Below the pieces are notes generated by a model, which was given only the letters and a program-made list of their open reading frames with translations, searched no databases and was not told the DNA's origin. A DNA stretch of 64,000 nucleotides from Emticicia sp. BO119 (GTDB lineage: Bacteria > Bacteroidota > Bacteroidia > Cytophagales > Spirosomataceae), in assembly GCF_013912375.1 (NCBI RefSeq), contig NZ_JACETV010000004.1:124001-188000 (forward strand), read 5' to 3'. Shown here in pieces: positions 62,302 to 64,000 of this stretch (position 1 is the first letter of the stretch; every line of letters begins with the position of its first letter). The position numbers and the translations under genes are program-made.

Positions 62302-62329
62302 AAAGTTATTCCACGAAATTAACGCCAAT
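62302..62329 (-). promoter_or_regulatory. promoter of the histidine kinase operon
   Basis: On the minus strand, TTG (plus-strand CAA at 62327-62329), 17 bp spacing, then TAACTTTG (plus-strand CAAAGTTA at 62302-62309). This is a full match to the Bacteroidota consensus, about 43 bp before the ATG. Confidence 0.7.
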
Positions 62330-62414
62330 CAAACAAAAATTTGTCTTATTTAACACTTTTTAACATCAAATATTATATTTAGGTTTACATTTTTAACTCA
62401 TATTCCTACCTTAA

Positions 62415-63260
62415 ATGTTCTGGCCTTTAGTAACTGGCTTCCTGATAATACTGGTAATTCTATATATCTGGCTGTGGCAAAAAATTACCAGAGATAAACC
62501 CCGGAACTACCCCACACTACAGAACCGACAAAAATTAAACTCTTCAAAGAAGATATTGGTTTGTTTTGGAGATAGTAATACTCATGGCAATGTTAGTTAT
62601 AATTGGGTAAGTGATATTGAAACGGCTTTTCAGAATTTGCAGGTGCTAAATGCAGGAGTTAATTCAGACCTGACGTATTCGTTGTTACAACGAATAGACG
62701 ATGTAATAGCCTGTCAGCCTGATTTTATTACGATCCTTGTCGGAACAAATGATGTGAGTGCAACTATAAGCCAGGAATTAGCAAATAGTTTTAAACAAAT
62801 AAACCGTATCCCACAAGAGATGATGCCTGATTATGGGTCGTTCAAAAGTAATTATCAGGAAATTATTGATAGACTAAAAAAAGAGACTCACGCAAAAATT
62901 GCGGTGATGTCTCTGCCCTTGATAAGCGAAGACCTGACCCACGAGGCAAATATAAAAGCAGATATCTATAGCGAATATATTAAAGCAATGGCGCAGACAC
63001 AACATTTGAGTTATCTGCCTTTGCGAGAAAAACTGAAAGATTATCTGCAGGCCAACCCTCAGCCATTGAAACATACATTTGACGAAACCCTCAAACTGCT
63101 GATATTCTCAATTATTAATCATTATATACTTGGCAAAGATTGGGATTATACGAGCAGGAAACATGGGTATCAGCTTACACCGGATAATATTCATCTCAAT
63201 TCGGTTTCAGGAGGAATAATTCGGGATTTGGTAAAAGAATTTATATCAGTAACCCAATAG
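62415..63260 (+). CDS. membrane-anchored SGNH/GDSL hydrolase
   Basis: 281 residues. An N-terminal transmembrane helix (about 4-22) anchors the domain. Block I is VCFGDSNTHG with Ser53, the Gly block is VLNAGVNSD, block III is VGTNDVSA, and block V is PDNIHLNSVSGG with the catalytic Asp/His. An extra helical segment sits between about 95 and 215. It is an esterase or acyl-hydrolase with unknown substrate, probably acting at the outer face of the membrane. It diverges from the histidine kinase operon, which could share regulation. Confidence 0.87.
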   Translation: MFWPLVTGFLIILVILYIWLWQKITRDKPRNYPTLQNRQKLNSSKKILVCFGDSNTHGNVSYNWVSDIETAFQNLQVLNAGVNSDLTYSLLQRIDDVIACQPDFITILVGTNDVSATISQELANSFKQINRIPQEMMPDYGSFKSNYQEIIDRLKKETHAKIAVMSLPLISEDLTHEANIKADIYSEYIKAMAQTQHLSYLPLREKLKDYLQANPQPLKHTFDETLKLLIFSIINHYILGKDWDYTSRKHGYQLTPDNIHLNSVSGGIIRDLVKEFISVTQ

Positions 63261-63288
63261 TTTTTAAAAGTCTATCACCCTATAATTT

Positions 63289-64000
63289 ATGAAGCAGGTT
63301 TGTATTATTGGCGCAGGTTCTTCCGGAATTGCTGCTGCTAAAACCATGAAAGAGAATGGTATTAGTTTCGATTGTTTTGAAAAAGGCTCGGATATTGGCG
63401 GAAACTGGCGTTTTAATAACGATAACGGTGTTTCATCTGCGTATCGTTCCTTGCACATCAACACTAACCGGATAGCAATGGCTTACACCGGTTTTCCAAT
63501 GCCTGATGATTATCCCATGTATCCGCACCATAGCCATATTATTAAATATTTTGAGAGTTACGTTGAGCATTTTGGCATTCGTGAATCTATTACATTCAAT
63601 ACCACAGTTACTGAGGTAAGTCAAAGCCCTGATGGTACTTATGTAGTTACACTTGATAACAGAGAAACAAGGAATTATAAATATATAATCGTTGCTAATG
63701 GTCATCATTGGAAACCCCGTATGCCAGATCCTGGATTTGAAGGTGCCTTTACCGGAGAAATCATACATTCTCACTATTATAAAGAATCAGAGCAAGTAAA
63801 GGATAAAGATGTACTGATTGTAGGTATCGGCAATTCTGCTGTAGATATAGCCGCTGAAGCAGCAAGATTGCACACAGGTAAAGTAGTGATTTCGACCCGG
63901 AGTGGAGCACATATTACGCCAAGCTGGCTTTTTAGCATGCCGTTTGATATGCTGGCCAATCCGTTCACGTCAAAATTACCTTTACCAGTGCAAAGGCTTA
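63289..64000 (+). CDS. flavin-containing monooxygenase (partial, cut by window end)
   Basis: Starts at the ATG at 63289 (MKQVCIIGAG) and stays open to the window edge, 237 codons. The FAD loop is CIIGAGSSGIAAAKTM (residues 5-20), followed by GGNWRF. The family fingerprint FTGEIIHSHYY matches FxGxxxHxxxY, and the NADPH loop VLIVGIGNSAVDIAAEAAR follows. All are intact. It oxidises a soft nucleophile (N or S) or performs a Baeyer-Villiger reaction; the missing C-terminus prevents a finer call. It begins 28 bp after the SGNH hydrolase, so the two may share a transcript. Confidence 0.9.
   Translation, partial: MKQVCIIGAGSSGIAAAKTMKENGISFDCFEKGSDIGGNWRFNNDNGVSSAYRSLHINTNRIAMAYTGFPMPDDYPMYPHHSHIIKYFESYVEHFGIRESITFNTTVTEVSQSPDGTYVVTLDNRETRNYKYIIVANGHHWKPRMPDPGFEGAFTGEIIHSHYYKESEQVKDKDVLIVGIGNSAVDIAAEAARLHTGKVVISTRSGAHITPSWLFSMPFDMLANPFTSKLPLPVQRL

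Noticed and set aside
1-64000. CRISPR arrays, prophage, insertion sequences, tRNA or rRNA genes
   Set aside because: Looked for and not found; no regularly spaced repeats, transposase, integrase or structural RNA signature is visible.

Overview
The window looks like a piece of a main chromosome from a low-GC member of the Bacteroidota, most likely a gliding Cytophagales-type bacterium. The evidence is a GldJ lipoprotein, a secreted protein ending in a type-B T9SS (gliding-motility) sorting domain, an outer-membrane beta-barrel receptor with a CarboxypepD-like N-terminus, DUF4175, many start codons without a Shine-Dalgarno sequence, and repeated TAnnTTTG promoter elements. The order-level placement is inference. 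There are no rRNA genes, tRNA genes, insertion sequences, phage genes or CRISPR arrays that I can support; almost everything is ordinary chromosomal core and envelope content.

Layout. 0-13.6 kb: a DUF4261 protein, msrA, ppk2, mfd, gldJ, comF, a small conserved protein coupled to the exonuclease III gene, and a very large membrane/coiled-coil DUF4175 protein. 13.7-18.3 kb is the most notable region. Two parS-like palindromes lie just upstream of mnmG. About 4 kb further on, a gene-poor stretch of about 840 bp carries two perfect and several near-perfect DnaA boxes on both strands next to a very AT-rich block, which I read as oriC. dnaA itself is not in the window. 18.3-30.2 kb: a TPR protein, a secreted zincin fused to MORN repeats, accD, a radical SAM protein, a small monooxygenase, an SGNH hydrolase plus polysaccharide deacetylase pair, fbaA, a DUF2520 protein, a thioredoxin-like protein, hemE and a helical-repeat protein.

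30.2-49.1 kb: a nucleotide-sugar epimerase, kup, an enoyl-CoA hydratase family protein, and a divergent pair made of a VWA protein on one side and an ECF sigma factor plus TonB-domain membrane protein on the other. These are followed by a T9SS cargo protein, a giant heme c/HEAT-repeat protein, an outer-membrane receptor, YceI and pyrD. 49.5-56.3 kb is a complete tripartite RND efflux operon led by a TetR regulator. 56.3-64 kb: rpoN with a -24/-12-like sequence upstream of its own start, a second ECF sigma factor followed by two small membrane proteins, a convergent response regulator/histidine kinase operon, a membrane-anchored SGNH hydrolase, and the first 237 codons of a flavin-containing monooxygenase cut by the window edge.

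Transcription units are short and well separated. Many genes end at strong hairpins with U-tracts, several of them shared by converging genes. Origin-proximal functions (parS, mnmG, oriC) and envelope functions (GldJ/T9SS, efflux, lipoproteins, deacetylase) dominate. I did not find a self-contained defence or mobile system. The best candidates for something new are the origin/partition layout, the sigma-TonB-VWA divergon, the zincin-MORN fusion, the 152-bp inverted-repeat element before ppk2 and the -24/-12-like sequence in front of rpoN.
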